Shown: in pieces, positions 15,983 through 24,214 of the stretch
Layout: the number at the start of each line of letters is the position of its first letter
Position numbering within the stretch: position 1 is the first letter of the stretch
Assembly: GCF_003312875.1 (NCBI RefSeq)
Contig: NZ_CP015163.1
Span: forward strand, 2,108,001-2,172,000
Origin: Amycolatopsis albispora
Lineage (GTDB): Bacteria; Actinomycetota; Actinomycetes; Mycobacteriales; Pseudonocardiaceae
Direction of reading: 5' to 3'
DNA: 64,000 bases
Notes under the pieces: model-generated
What the model saw: only the letters and a program-made list of their open reading frames with translations
What the model was told of the DNA's origin: nothing
Databases searched by the model: none
Translations under genes and position numbers: made by a program

Positions 15983-17473
15983 ATGACCGCTCGCCTGTTC
16001 AGATCCGTTTCCGGGGCGCTCGCCGCCCTGCTCGTGTTCAGCGCGCCGGCCGCGGCCGCGCCCCCGCTCCCCGACTACGAAACCGCCGAAGCGGGCAACC
16101 CGTTCGTCGACGGCTGGTACGCCGATCCGGACGTGGCGATCTACGACGGCACCTACTGGGTCTTCCCGACCACCTCGCGCCGCTACGCCGAGCAGACGCA
16201 CCTCGACGCGTTCTCCTCGAAGGACCTGGTGCACTGGACCAAGCACCCCAACGTGCTCACCACCGAAAACGTGTCGTGGGCGGAGAAGGCGGTCTGGGCG
16301 CCCGCGCCGATCGAACGCGACGGCAAGTACTTCCTGTACTTCGCCGCCAACGACATCCAGAGCGACAACGAACTCGGCGGCATCGGCGTCGCCGTGGCCG
16401 ACCGGCCGGAGGGCCCCTACCGCGACGCGCTCGGCCACCCGCTCATCGGCAAGTTCCACCACGGTGCGCAGCCCATCGACCAGGACGTCTTCATCGACGA
16501 CGACGGTCAGGCGTACATGTACTACGGCGGCTGGGGCCACGCGAACGTGGTCAAGCTCAACCGCGACATGACCAGCCTCGGCACCTTCGAAGACGGCACG
16601 ACCTACCGCGAGATCACGCCGACGCCGGAGTACGTCGAGGGTTCGCAGCTGTTCAAGCGCGGCGGCAAGTACTACCTGATGTGGTCCGAAGGCGGCTGGA
16701 CCGGCCCGGACTACTCGGTCTCCTACGCCATGGCCGACTCGCCGACCGGGCCGTTCACCAAGCTGGACAAGGTGCTCGCGCAGGATTCCGCGGTCGCGCG
16801 GGGCTCCGGGCACAACTCCGTGATCAACGTGCCCGGCACGGACGTCTGGTACATCGTCTACCACCGCCGCCCGCTCAGCGAGACCGACGGCAACCACCGC
16901 CAGCTCGCCTACGACCGGATGAACTTCCGGCCCGACGGCACCATCGAGCGCATCACGATGAAGGTCCAGGACAACTTCGCCGACGGCAACACCTTCGGCT
17001 GGAAGACCTACGACGGCCGGTGGACCGCACGTGCCGGGCAGCTGATGGCCGCCCCCTCCTGGGGCGGGAAAGCCTTGCAGGACACCAACTTCGCCGACTT
17101 CGTCCAGGACACCGACGTGCGGCTGACCTCGAACCGCGGCGACGCCGGAGTGGTGTTCCGCGCGACCGGCGCCGCCGTGGGCACGGACAGCTACACCGGC
17201 TACTACGCCGGGATCAGCGCGTCGGGGCGGATCGTTCTCGGGCGTGCCAGCAATTCCTGGACCGAGCTGGCTTCGGCGCCGCTGGCCGACGCGGTCGGCA
17301 AGGAACACCACCTGCGTGTCCTCGCGAAGGGTCCGGTCATCGAGGTCTATGTTGACGACCTGAGCACGCCGAAGCTGCGCGTCACCGACGGCACCCACCC
17401 CAGCGGCGCGAACGGGGTCCGGGTGTTCGGCGCCTCGGCGGCCTTCGACGACTTCGAGGTGCGGAAGGGGTGA
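15983..17473 (+). CDS. Secreted GH43-family glycoside hydrolase with C-terminal concanavalin-like domain
   Basis: A 496-residue protein with a Sec signal peptide ending SAPAAAA. The five-bladed propeller of GH43 shows the catalytic base in WYADPDVAIYDGTYWVF, the pKa-modulating Asp in QPIDQDVFIDDDGQAYMYYG, and the acid Glu in YVEGSQLFKRGGKYYLMWS. Expected activity is exo or endo attack on arabinan or xylan. From about residue 315 a second beta-sandwich (DNFADGNTFGWKTYDGRW to FDDFEVRKG) resembles DUF1080/laminin-like binding domains. ATG 15983 is chosen over an upstream TTG at 15950 because AGGAG lies about 9 nt upstream and the signal peptide then starts correctly. The nearby GH127 gene suggests arabinose-polymer degradation. 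Confidence 0.9.
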   Translation: MTARLFRSVSGALAALLVFSAPAAAAPPLPDYETAEAGNPFVDGWYADPDVAIYDGTYWVFPTTSRRYAEQTHLDAFSSKDLVHWTKHPNVLTTENVSWAEKAVWAPAPIERDGKYFLYFAANDIQSDNELGGIGVAVADRPEGPYRDALGHPLIGKFHHGAQPIDQDVFIDDDGQAYMYYGGWGHANVVKLNRDMTSLGTFEDGTTYREITPTPEYVEGSQLFKRGGKYYLMWSEGGWTGPDYSVSYAMADSPTGPFTKLDKVLAQDSAVARGSGHNSVINVPGTDVWYIVYHRRPLSETDGNHRQLAYDRMNFRPDGTIERITMKVQDNFADGNTFGWKTYDGRWTARAGQLMAAPSWGGKALQDTNFADFVQDTDVRLTSNRGDAGVVFRATGAAVGTDSYTGYYAGISASGRIVLGRASNSWTELASAPLADAVGKEHHLRVLAKGPVIEVYVDDLSTPKLRVTDGTHPSGANGVRVFGASAAFDDFEVRKG

Positions 17474-17479
17474 CCGCCG

Positions 17480-17890
17480 ATGGCGTTCAGCCAGGCGGAG
17501 ATCGACTACCTGCGCTCCCAGCCGCTGGCCCGGCTGTCCACCGTCTCGCCGGACGGGCAGCCGGACGTGGTCCCGGTGGCATTCGAGTTCGACGGCGCCG
17601 GGTTCTGGGTCGGCGGCGGGGCGACCGTGGTGCACACGCGGAAGTTCCGCAACGTGGCCGGTACCAGCGAGGCGCCGGTGGCACTGGTGGTCGACGACCT
17701 GGTGTCGATGGAGCCGTTCATCGCCAGGGGCATCCGCGTCTACGGCCGGGCGGGCGCGGTGCAGGAGCGCGTCGGCATGGTCGGGCCGGGGTGCTACCTG
17801 CCGATCACGCCGGTGGTGTCGTGGAGCTGGAACCTGGACGGCGAACCGGTCGGCGAGAACTGGTACGAGGCGGTCAAGACGGTGCACTGA
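17480..17890 (+). CDS. PPOX-class pyridoxamine oxidase-like flavoprotein (F420 or FMN)
   Basis: The 136-residue split beta-barrel protein begins FSQAEIDYLRSQPLARLSTV, followed by PDGQPDVVPVAFEFDGAGFW and TRKFRNV, the usual PPOX fold signatures. Proteins of this type in actinomycetes reduce or oxidise small substrates with F420 or FMN. The ATG lies 7 bp after the GH43 stop, with AAGGGGTGA as ribosome binding site, so it is probably co-transcribed with GH43. The lexA-like gene begins 21 bp downstream. No specific substrate is suggested by the context. Confidence 0.85.
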   Translation: MAFSQAEIDYLRSQPLARLSTVSPDGQPDVVPVAFEFDGAGFWVGGGATVVHTRKFRNVAGTSEAPVALVVDDLVSMEPFIARGIRVYGRAGAVQERVGMVGPGCYLPITPVVSWSWNLDGEPVGENWYEAVKTVH

Positions 17891-17911
17891 GTCACCTCTA
17901 GGATCGCCAGG

Positions 17912-18568
17912 GTGACCGCCTACTACGACGACGAGCTGGACCACCTGGACGCCTCGGCACTGCCCGAGCGCCAGCAACGCATCCTGGTCACCATCCAGGA
18001 CTGGGTGAACCGGCACGGGTACTCGCCCAGCACCCGCGAAATCGGGGACGCGGTGGGCCTGCGGTCGTCGTCCTCGGTGTCGAAGCACCTGGCGGCGCTG
18101 GAGGACAAGGGTTTCCTGCGCCGGGGCACCACGGTGTCACGGCCGATCGACGTGCGCCTGTTCCTGCGCGGCTCGCAGCGGCCCGACAACGGCGACTCGG
18201 TGAGCGTGCCGGTGGTCGGGCACATCGCCGCGGGCACGCCGATCGCCGCCGACGAGCACGTGGACGACGTGCTGACGCTGCCGAGGCAGTACGCCGGGCG
18301 CGGCACCGTGTTCGGCCTGCAGGTGCGCGGGGACTCCATGATCGACGCCGCCATCTGCGACGGCGACACGGTGATCGTGCGCCAGCAGCCGGAGGCGCAT
18401 TCGGGGCAGATCGTGGCCGCGATGATCGACGAGGAGGCCACGGTGAAGGTGTACCGCCGCCGCGGCGGGCACGTGTACCTGGAACCGCGGAACCCGGACT
18501 ACGAGGTGATCGACGGCGACCGCGCGGTCATCCTGGGTGTGGTCGTGTCCGTGCTCCGCAGCGTCTGA
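17912..18568 (+). CDS. lexA: LexA-type autocleaving repressor
   Basis: The 218-residue protein has a LexA winged helix (RQQRILVTIQDWVNRHGY, then STREIGDAVGLRSSSSVSKH) and an S24 peptidase domain. The cleavage site lies in HIAAGTPIA (Ala-Gly), the nucleophile is in GDSMIDAAICDGD, and the catalytic Lys is in ATVKVYRR. Function by family is repression of the SOS regulon until RecA-stimulated self-cleavage. Two features are unusual. The GTG start is only 21 bp after the PPOX gene, and I see no SOS box (consensus around GAAC-N4-GTTC) upstream, although canonical lexA is autoregulated. It may be a second LexA paralogue, so the symbol is given for family identity. Confidence 0.85.
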   Translation: MTAYYDDELDHLDASALPERQQRILVTIQDWVNRHGYSPSTREIGDAVGLRSSSSVSKHLAALEDKGFLRRGTTVSRPIDVRLFLRGSQRPDNGDSVSVPVVGHIAAGTPIAADEHVDDVLTLPRQYAGRGTVFGLQVRGDSMIDAAICDGDTVIVRQQPEAHSGQIVAAMIDEEATVKVYRRRGGHVYLEPRNPDYEVIDGDRAVILGVVVSVLRSV

Positions 18569-18572
18569 GCGG

Positions 18573-18944
18573 TCAGGCGCGCTTTTCCTTCTGGCGGGCG
18601 GCTTCGGCGCGGACCTCGGCCTGGGTGGCGCGTTCGCGCTCCAGCCAGTCCGGGTTCTCGTCCTTGAGCTGGTTGATCTGCTCGGTGGTCAGCGGGTCGG
18701 TGAGCCCGGCCCGCGCCAGGCCGCCGATGGAGATGCCCAGCTTCGCGGCGGCGACCTGCCTCGGGTGCGGGCCGTTGCGGCGCAGGTCGCGCAGCCACTC
18801 CGGCGGGTCGGCCTGCAGCGCGTTCAGTTCGTCGCGCGAAACGACACCCTCCTGGAACTCGGCCGGGGTGGCTTCGAGGTACACGCCCAGCTTCTTCGCC
18901 GCGGTCGCGGGCTTCATCGTCTGGGAGGTCTTCTGCGACGTCAT
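18573..18944 (-). CDS. DUF5997-family protein
   Basis: A 123-residue hydrophilic protein beginning MTSQKTSQTMKPATAAKKLG. Further segments are GVYLEATPAEFQEGVVSRDE and PEWLRDLRRNGPHPRQVAAAKLG, and the tail is basic. I assign it to the DUF5997 group of actinobacterial proteins from memory of these segments. The helix-rich middle resembles a small DNA- or nucleoid-associated fold, but that is inference. It diverges from the LysR-substrate-domain gene with 46 bp between starts. The two families are often neighbours in actinomycetes as far as I recall, which would suggest a joint function. Confidence 0.7.
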   Translation of the reverse strand: MTSQKTSQTMKPATAAKKLGVYLEATPAEFQEGVVSRDELNALQADPPEWLRDLRRNGPHPRQVAAAKLGISIGGLARAGLTDPLTTEQINQLKDENPDWLERERATQAEVRAEAARQKEKRA

Positions 18945-18990
18945 GCGGTCCAGGGTAACCACCCCGGTCACGCCCGGTAATCTGGCCGTC

Positions 18991-19716
18991 GTGACCGACT
19001 CCTTCCGCCTCGCCTACGTCCCGGGCGTGACCCCGGGCAAATGGGCGCGGACCTGGGCCGAGCGGCTGCCCGAGGTGCCGCTGCACCTGCTCCAGGTGAC
19101 ACCGGCGGAGGCCGAGGCGAAGGTCCGCGAACGCGAGGCCGACGCCGCGCTGCTGCGCCTGCCGATCGACCGCACCGGCCTGCACGCGATCCCGCTGTAC
19201 ACCGAGACGACCGTGGTCGTGGTGCCCAAGGACCACCTGCTCACCGCCGCCGACGAAGTGTCCACAGCGGACCTCGCCGACGACGTGGTGCTCCACCCGC
19301 GCGACGACACGCTCGGCTGGACCACGCTGCCGGGCCAGCCCGCGATCGACCGGCCGCACACCACCGCGGGCGCCATCGAGCTGGTCGCCGCGGGCGTCGG
19401 CCTGCTGGTCGTGCCGCAGTCGCTGGCCCGCCTGCACCACCGGCGCGACCTGACCTACCGGCCGCTGACCGGCGCGCCGGAGTCGCAGGTCGCGCTGTCG
19501 TGGCTCGAGGAGGAAACCACCGACCTGATGGAGCAGTTCATCGGGATCGTGCGCGGCCGGACGGTGAACAGCACGCGGGGCCGCCAGCCGGAACCGGCGA
19601 AACCCAAGGCGAAGGCCAAGGCCCAGGCTCACGGGAAGCCCAAGCCCGGCCAGTCGCGGAAACCGCGGCCACGCGGCGGGACCGCCCGGCGCGGGAAGCC
19701 CCGCCGCCGCGGTTAG
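18991..19716 (+). CDS. LysR-type substrate-binding domain protein without DNA-binding domain
   Basis: The 241-residue protein starts directly with a LysR effector-binding lobe: DSFRLAYVPGVTPGKWARTW, then YTETTVVVVPKDHLL, and VAAGVGLLVVPQSLARLHHR. There is no N-terminal helix-turn-helix, and the GTG start lies only 46 bp from the divergent gene. The last 60 residues are a Lys/Arg/Pro-rich, probably disordered tail (KPKAKAKAQAHGKPKPGQSR) that could bind nucleic acid. It may act with the divergent DUF5997 protein as a split regulator. Its end overlaps the convergent lipase gene by 4 bp. Confidence 0.75.
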   Translation: MTDSFRLAYVPGVTPGKWARTWAERLPEVPLHLLQVTPAEAEAKVREREADAALLRLPIDRTGLHAIPLYTETTVVVVPKDHLLTAADEVSTADLADDVVLHPRDDTLGWTTLPGQPAIDRPHTTAGAIELVAAGVGLLVVPQSLARLHHRRDLTYRPLTGAPESQVALSWLEEETTDLMEQFIGIVRGRTVNSTRGRQPEPAKPKAKAKAQAHGKPKPGQSRKPRPRGGTARRGKPRRRG

Positions 19717-20894
19717 CAGTTGTTCTTCACCGGCTTCCCGGCGAAGCGGTCACCGAGGTAGCCGAGCACACCGGGGGCGGAGAAGACCATCGTGGTGACG
19801 TGCTCGCCGAGGAACGTCCCCCAGGTCACGTCCACCCCGGCCGCGCAGTACCGCGACCGCAGCCGCTGTGCCTGCGCCAGCGGGATGATCTCGTCGGCCA
19901 CCCCGTGGAACAGGTAGATCGGTGCCTCCGGCGGCCGCCGGCCGAGTTCGTTCTCGGCCAGGCGCGCCTGCCAGTCCGGCTCGGCCAGCGGGTTCGCCGT
20001 GGTGTAGTCCGCGATGTGCCCGAAGGCGTACCCGAACACGGCGTCCACGCAGGCGTCCTGCTGGGTTTCGTACAGTTCGCGGCCCTTGTCGTTGAGATAG
20101 GCGGGCAGGTCCAGTTCCGGGTAGGCGGCGTCCATGCCCAGCGCCGAGAGCAGCAGGAAACCGAAGCCGATGCCGCCGTCCAGGAACTCCGATACCGCGG
20201 TCAGGTCGGCGGGGGTGCCACCGGCGGTGACGCCGACGACGTTCAGTTCGGGCGCATAGGTGGGTGCCAGTTCCCCGGCCCACGCCGCTCCCCCGCCACC
20301 CTGCGAATAGCCCGAGAAGGCCACCGGACCACCCGCGGTGAGCCCGGCCGCCGGGAGCCGCGTCGCCGCGCGCACGGCGTCGATGACCGTGCGCCCTTCG
20401 GACTGGCCGACCACGTACGTGTGCGTGCCGGGCGTGCCGAGGCCCTCGTAGTCGGTGATCGCCACGGCCCAGCCCCGCTGCAGCATCGCGTCGATGAACA
20501 GCGGTTTCTCGTAGTCGGGCTGGAACTTCGACGGCGCGCACGAGTCGCCGATGCCCCGCGTGCCGCTGGCCACCGAGACGATCGGCCGCTCCCCCGGCCC
20601 GGTCCACGCCGCGGTGGGCACCAGCACCCGGCCCGACACCGCGATCGGCGTGCCGGTGGCCGAAGTGGACCGGTAGAGCACCAGGTAACCGCGCACGCCG
20701 AACTGCCCGGGCAACTGCCGCCACCAGATGACGTCGCCGTTCTCGCCGTCGGGCAACGGATCCGGCGGCGTGTAGAACGCGTCGCCGGCGGGTCCCCGCG
20801 GTGGATCGGCGGCCAGGGCCGGAGCCGCGGACACCGCCAGCGCGGTGACCACCACAACCACGAACGCCCGCCACACGGCGCGGAAACTACGCAT
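19713..20894 (-). CDS. Secretory lipase (LIP family, alpha/beta hydrolase)
   Basis: A 393-residue exported protein with a Sec signal ending APALAA. The fold and motifs match the secretory lipase family: the nucleophile elbow GYSQGG, the region YPELDLPAYLNDKGRELYE, and the Asp/His pair in HGVADEIIP and GEHVTT. Cysteines in GDSCAPSK, QDACVDAVF and the C-terminal NNC may form disulfides outside the cell. It diverges from a TetR gene across 104 bp containing a small palindrome, so TetR control is likely. Confidence 0.87.
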   Translation of the reverse strand: MRSFRAVWRAFVVVVVTALAVSAAPALAADPPRGPAGDAFYTPPDPLPDGENGDVIWWRQLPGQFGVRGYLVLYRSTSATGTPIAVSGRVLVPTAAWTGPGERPIVSVASGTRGIGDSCAPSKFQPDYEKPLFIDAMLQRGWAVAITDYEGLGTPGTHTYVVGQSEGRTVIDAVRAATRLPAAGLTAGGPVAFSGYSQGGGGAAWAGELAPTYAPELNVVGVTAGGTPADLTAVSEFLDGGIGFGFLLLSALGMDAAYPELDLPAYLNDKGRELYETQQDACVDAVFGYAFGHIADYTTANPLAEPDWQARLAENELGRRPPEAPIYLFHGVADEIIPLAQAQRLRSRYCAAGVDVTWGTFLGEHVTTMVFSAPGVLGYLGDRFAGKPVKNNC

Positions 20895-20973
20895 CAGAAC
20901 TCCTCGTCGAGCCGGGTTACCGAGGGCAACCCTAAGGACGCGAAGCGAGAGACTGAACCGATTGCCCGTCTCA

Positions 20974-20987
20974 CTACTGATGAGTAG
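20974..20987. promoter_or_regulatory. Possible operator between the lipase and tetR genes
   Basis: CTACT-GATG-AGTAG is a short perfect inverted repeat 12 bp upstream of the tetR start. A second, looser repeat (GGTTACCGAGGGCAACC) lies closer to the lipase. Either could bind the TetR product; neither is long enough to be certain. Confidence 0.35.
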
Positions 20988-20998
20988 CCTGTAACCCC

Positions 20999-21625
20999 AT
21001 GCGCGCAGAGCCGCGGCGCGTGGACGCTCGCCGCAACCGGGAGACGATCCTGCGCGCGGCCGACGAAGCCTTCACCGAGAACACCGGAACCGTTGCGCTG
21101 GAAGACATCGCGCGCCGGGCCGGGCTCGGCCGCGCCACCGTCTACCGGCACTTCCCCGACCGGCGCGCGCTCGCGCTGGCGGTGGCCGCCGAGCACCTCG
21201 CCGCGCTCAAGCTGGTGGCGCGGCAGCGGCCGCCGTTCCGCGAGTTGCTGCACGCCGTGCTGGCCATGCAGGTGGAGCGCCGCTCGCTGGTCCGCGTGTT
21301 CCGCGAACTGCCCGAGCGCAGCCAGCGCCAGTTCACCCACGCGCTGATCGCCGTGCTCCGGCCAGCCTTCGACGAAGCCCAGCGCGACGGCACCCTGCGC
21401 CGCGACCTGCAGCCCGCGGATCTGGCGCTGCTGTTCGAAATGCTCGAAGCCGCGCTGTCCGGCGGACCGGCACCGGCGGATCGCGCGGAAGCGGTGCGGC
21501 GGCTGGTGGAGGTGCTGCTCGACGGCCTGTTCCGGTGTGGTGCGAACGGGGGACACCGGGGTGCCGCCGACCGGGTTAGCGTCACCGCGTCAGCTGAGGC
21601 ACCGAAGGAGAAGTCACCACCGTGA
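20999..21625 (+). CDS. TetR-family transcriptional regulator
   Basis: The 208-residue protein has the TetR N-terminal domain: NRETILRAADEAFTENTGTV, then LEDIARRAGLGRATVYRHFP and DRRALALAVAAEHL. The ligand domain is helical and the last 25 residues appear disordered. The ATG has no clear ribosome binding site, so the mRNA may be leaderless. Its stop overlaps the start of the lipoprotein gene (GTGA), indicating an operon. The divergent lipase gene is a likely target. Confidence 0.88.
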   Translation: MRAEPRRVDARRNRETILRAADEAFTENTGTVALEDIARRAGLGRATVYRHFPDRRALALAVAAEHLAALKLVARQRPPFRELLHAVLAMQVERRSLVRVFRELPERSQRQFTHALIAVLRPAFDEAQRDGTLRRDLQPADLALLFEMLEAALSGGPAPADRAEAVRRLVEVLLDGLFRCGANGGHRGAADRVSVTASAEAPKEKSPP

Positions 21626-22233
21626 AGCGCGTCCGCACCGTTCCCCTCGTCGCCGCCGGGCTGGCCGCCCTGGCGCTCACCGCGTGTGGCACCCAAGCCG
21701 GGGAAGGAACCGGCACCGCCGACGCGGCCGCCCCGGCCAGTCCCGCCGTGACCACCCCGGCGGAACCGACCACGGCCGACGGGCACACCAGTCCCGGCAT
21801 GCGGCTGAAGTTCGGCGAGCGGGCCCTGCTCCCGGTGGGCGAAGGCGAGACCGCGGGCACCATCGCGATCACCGTGACCGGCATCGAGCCGGGCACGCCC
21901 GCCGATCTGAAGAACTACCAGCCGGACCAGGTCGCCGGGGTCACGCCGTACTTCATCAAGTACACCGTCGAGCACGTCAAGGGCGGCGACCTCGGCGGGA
22001 CCGGGGTGGCGCTGCGCGGGCTCTACGCCGGCGGCGAGCGCCCCGGGGTGGCGCTGCTCGGCGGCACGGACAACTGCCAGAAGACCGCGGCGCCCCGGTC
22101 GGGGAAGTTCGCCAAGCCCGGCGACAAGTTCGACGCCTGCCAGGTCTACGGCGGCAAGGACGGCGGCGCGATCACGATGGCCGAGTTCAACCTCGCCGAC
22201 GCCTACCGCAAGAACCCGGTCCTGTGGGGCTGA
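21622..22233 (+). CDS. Secreted lipoprotein of unknown function
   Basis: A 203-residue protein with a lipoprotein signal (KRVRTVPLVAAGLAALALTAC; the lipobox is LTAC). A Pro/Thr/Ala-rich linker follows the lipidated Cys, and then a single beta-rich domain of about 140 residues (ALLPVGEGETAGTIAITVTG, then VTPYFIKYTVEHVKGGDLGG). That layout resembles immunoglobulin-like lipoproteins annotated as DUF4352-type, though I cannot confirm the family. Two Cys (DNCQK and DACQV) could form a disulfide. It is translationally coupled to the TetR gene. Confidence 0.75.
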   Translation: MKRVRTVPLVAAGLAALALTACGTQAGEGTGTADAAAPASPAVTTPAEPTTADGHTSPGMRLKFGERALLPVGEGETAGTIAITVTGIEPGTPADLKNYQPDQVAGVTPYFIKYTVEHVKGGDLGGTGVALRGLYAGGERPGVALLGGTDNCQKTAAPRSGKFAKPGDKFDACQVYGGKDGGAITMAEFNLADAYRKNPVLWG

Positions 22234-22357
22234 GCTCCCACCGGGGGAACCGGCCGGCTCGCGGAAACTCACGCCCCCCAACTCCGTGAGCCGGCCAGGC
22301 CTCCGGCACTCGCCGGACACGAGCCCACCCGAGCCGGAGCCAGCCAGCTCCGGCCGA

Positions 22358-22412
22358 GGACACGAATGTGGCTTTCGGGACGTTTTTCGCCCCGAAAGCC
22401 ACATTCGTGTCC
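22358..22412. repeat. Long hairpin repeat, copy 1 (core CACGAATGTGGCTTT)
   Basis: Two perfect 22-bp arms (22358-22379 and 22391-22412) surround an 11-nt loop. The same core recurs in copies at 62849-62903 and 63187-63245. It lies 125 bp after the lipoprotein gene and could act as a bidirectional terminator or be a REP-like dispersed element. The remaining sequence up to 22628 holds no gene I can support. Confidence 0.85.
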
Positions 22413-22628
22413 GTTGCGGAGGTCAGCCCGCGAGTCCGTTGTAGACCAGGTGCGCGTGGCTTCGCGGGCGGTTTCCCCGGCGACCACGCGGTCGGAGCGC
22501 CGGTTCAGCGCGGCGAACACCAGCCGCTCCTCTCCCGCGGTGTGTCACGGGTCACGGAATGCCTGTCGATCTTGAGCGCTACACCAGAGCAGGAAACCGT
22601 TCCGCATGAATCCCCGTGAAGGAGTGCC

Positions 22629-22757
22629 ATGTCCGCCACCACCCCGGCCGAACCGGCCACCGGCCTGGCCGTGCCCGCCCTCGACGACTTCGACTTCGAG
22701 CTCACCGACGGGGCCGCCTGCCGGATCGACGACCCCGACTGCGAAGCCTGCCAGTAA
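22629..22757 (+). CDS. 42-residue acidic, Cys-containing peptide (possible RiPP-type precursor)
   Basis: The ATG at 22629 is preceded by GAAGGAG with ideal spacing, and the frame ends at TAA 22755. The peptide has a neutral Ala/Thr/Pro-rich N-terminus, a central LDDFDFELTD acidic-aromatic block and a short C-terminal segment ACRIDDPDCEACQ with three Cys. This leader-plus-short-Cys-core layout resembles precursor peptides of ribosomally made natural products. It has few Ser/Thr in the presumed core, and no modifying enzyme is adjacent. The DHA2 exporter gene is convergent, 8 bp away. The assignment rests on the ribosome binding site and composition only. Confidence 0.6.
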   Translation: MSATTPAEPATGLAVPALDDFDFELTDGAACRIDDPDCEACQ

Positions 22758-22765
22758 ACGCGTCC

Positions 22766-24214
22766 TCAGTGACCGAGGCCGGCCGCCGGTGACGGCGGCC
22801 GGTCCGCGGCGCGGCGCACGAACAGCGAAGTGGTCAGCGCCAGCACGCCCACCACCCCGGCCACCACGAAGGCCATGCGCAGCCCGGAGGCGTCCGGGCC
22901 GGGCGAGGTGGCGGCGCTGCCGAGCGTCGCCACGCTGACAAAAACCGCGGTGCCGAACGCGCCCGCGACCTGCTGGAGCGTGGCGAGAATGGCGCTGCCG
23001 TGCGAGTGCAGGTGGTCGGGCAGCACACCGAGCGACTCGGCCATCAGCGGGGTCATCATGAACCCGAGCCCGGCCATCAGCAGCACGTTGATGGCCACCA
23101 CCGCGCCGACTGGCGTCTCCGGCCCGAGCGTGGCGAACAACCACAGCGCCGCGGCCATCGCGGTCGCACCCGGGATCACCAGCGGCCGCGCGCCGAACTT
23201 GTCGTAGAGCGCGCCCACCGGGCGGCCGAGCAGGCCGAGCACCAGCCCGCCGGGCAGCACCGCCAGCCCGCTGACGAAGGTGCTGGTGTGCAGCACGGTC
23301 TGCAGGTAGAGCGGCAGCATGATCGAGCCCGCGCCGATCAGGCAGACGAACAGCAGCGCGGTGAGCACCAGCGCCACCACGAAGCTGCGGTGGGTGAACG
23401 GGCGCAGGTCGAGCAGCGCGCGGTCCTCGCGCTGCAGGCGCGTCTGACGCCAGGTGAACGCCACCAGCGCGAGCGCGCCGGCGCTGATCGGCGCCCACGG
23501 CGGCACCGGGTGCCCGCCGCTCGACTCGCCGAACGACGCCAGCCCGTAGAGCACACCGCCGAAGCCGAACGCGGACAGCAGCACGGACACCAGGTCCAGC
23601 GGCACCTTGCGCGGGTTGCCGTCGAGGCGGAACCACACCAGCCCGACCACCAGCGCGGCCACCGCCAGCGGCAGCACGATCCAGAACATCCAGCGCCAGC
23701 CCAGCGAGGACAGCACCGCGCCGCCGACGGTCGGGCCGACCGCGGGCGCCACCGCGATCACGATGGTGATGGTGCCCATGGTGGCGCCACGGCGTTCCGG
23801 CGGCACCAGGCGCATCACCGAGGTCATCAGCAGCGGCAGCATCATCGCCGTGCCGCAGGCCTGCACCACGCGCCCGGCCAGCAGCACCTCGAAGCCCGGC
23901 GCGAGGCCGCTGAGCAGCGTGCCCGAGCTGAACAGGCTCAGCGAGGCGAGCAGCACCTGCCGCGGGGTGAACCGCTCGAGCAGGAAGCCGGTGGTCGGGA
24001 TGACCACCGCCATGGTCAGCAGGAAGCCGCTGGTCAGCCACTGCACGGTGGTGGTGGACACCTGGAGGTCGACGGTCAGGTCGCGCAGCGCGACGCTGAG
24101 GATCGTCTCGTTGAGGATCATCACGAAGGCCGCGATGACCATCACGCTGATCAGCAGACCGGCACGCGCCGGTGCCACGTCGCGGTCGGCCGTGGCCGTC
24201 GCGGAGCCGGGCAT
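22766..24214 (-). CDS. DHA2-type MFS drug/metabolite exporter
   Basis: A 482-residue protein with fourteen predicted helices of the EmrB/QacA class. Motif C-like sequence appears in VAPAVGPTVGGAVLSSLGWRWMFW, and VQWLTSGFLLTMAVVIPTTGF and GLLGRPVGALYDKFGARPLV are typical loops. ATG 24214 has GAGGTG 8 nt upstream. Longer upstream extensions of the frame run into the neighbouring intergenic region and are not credible. Substrates are probably hydrophobic drugs or secondary metabolites. Convergence with the 42-residue peptide gene makes a functional link possible but unproven. Confidence 0.9.
   Translation of the reverse strand: MPGSATATADRDVAPARAGLLISVMVIAAFVMILNETILSVALRDLTVDLQVSTTTVQWLTSGFLLTMAVVIPTTGFLLERFTPRQVLLASLSLFSSGTLLSGLAPGFEVLLAGRVVQACGTAMMLPLLMTSVMRLVPPERRGATMGTITIVIAVAPAVGPTVGGAVLSSLGWRWMFWIVLPLAVAALVVGLVWFRLDGNPRKVPLDLVSVLLSAFGFGGVLYGLASFGESSGGHPVPPWAPISAGALALVAFTWRQTRLQREDRALLDLRPFTHRSFVVALVLTALLFVCLIGAGSIMLPLYLQTVLHTSTFVSGLAVLPGGLVLGLLGRPVGALYDKFGARPLVIPGATAMAAALWLFATLGPETPVGAVVAINVLLMAGLGFMMTPLMAESLGVLPDHLHSHGSAILATLQQVAGAFGTAVFVSVATLGSAATSPGPDASGLRMAFVVAGVVGVLALTTSLFVRRAADRPPSPAAGLGH

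Noticed and set aside
22415..22530. A possible gene remnant on the minus strand reading RLVFAALNRRSDRVVAGETA.
   Set aside because: It resembles a protein terminus but is too short, has no start or family match, and may be chance in GC-rich DNA.
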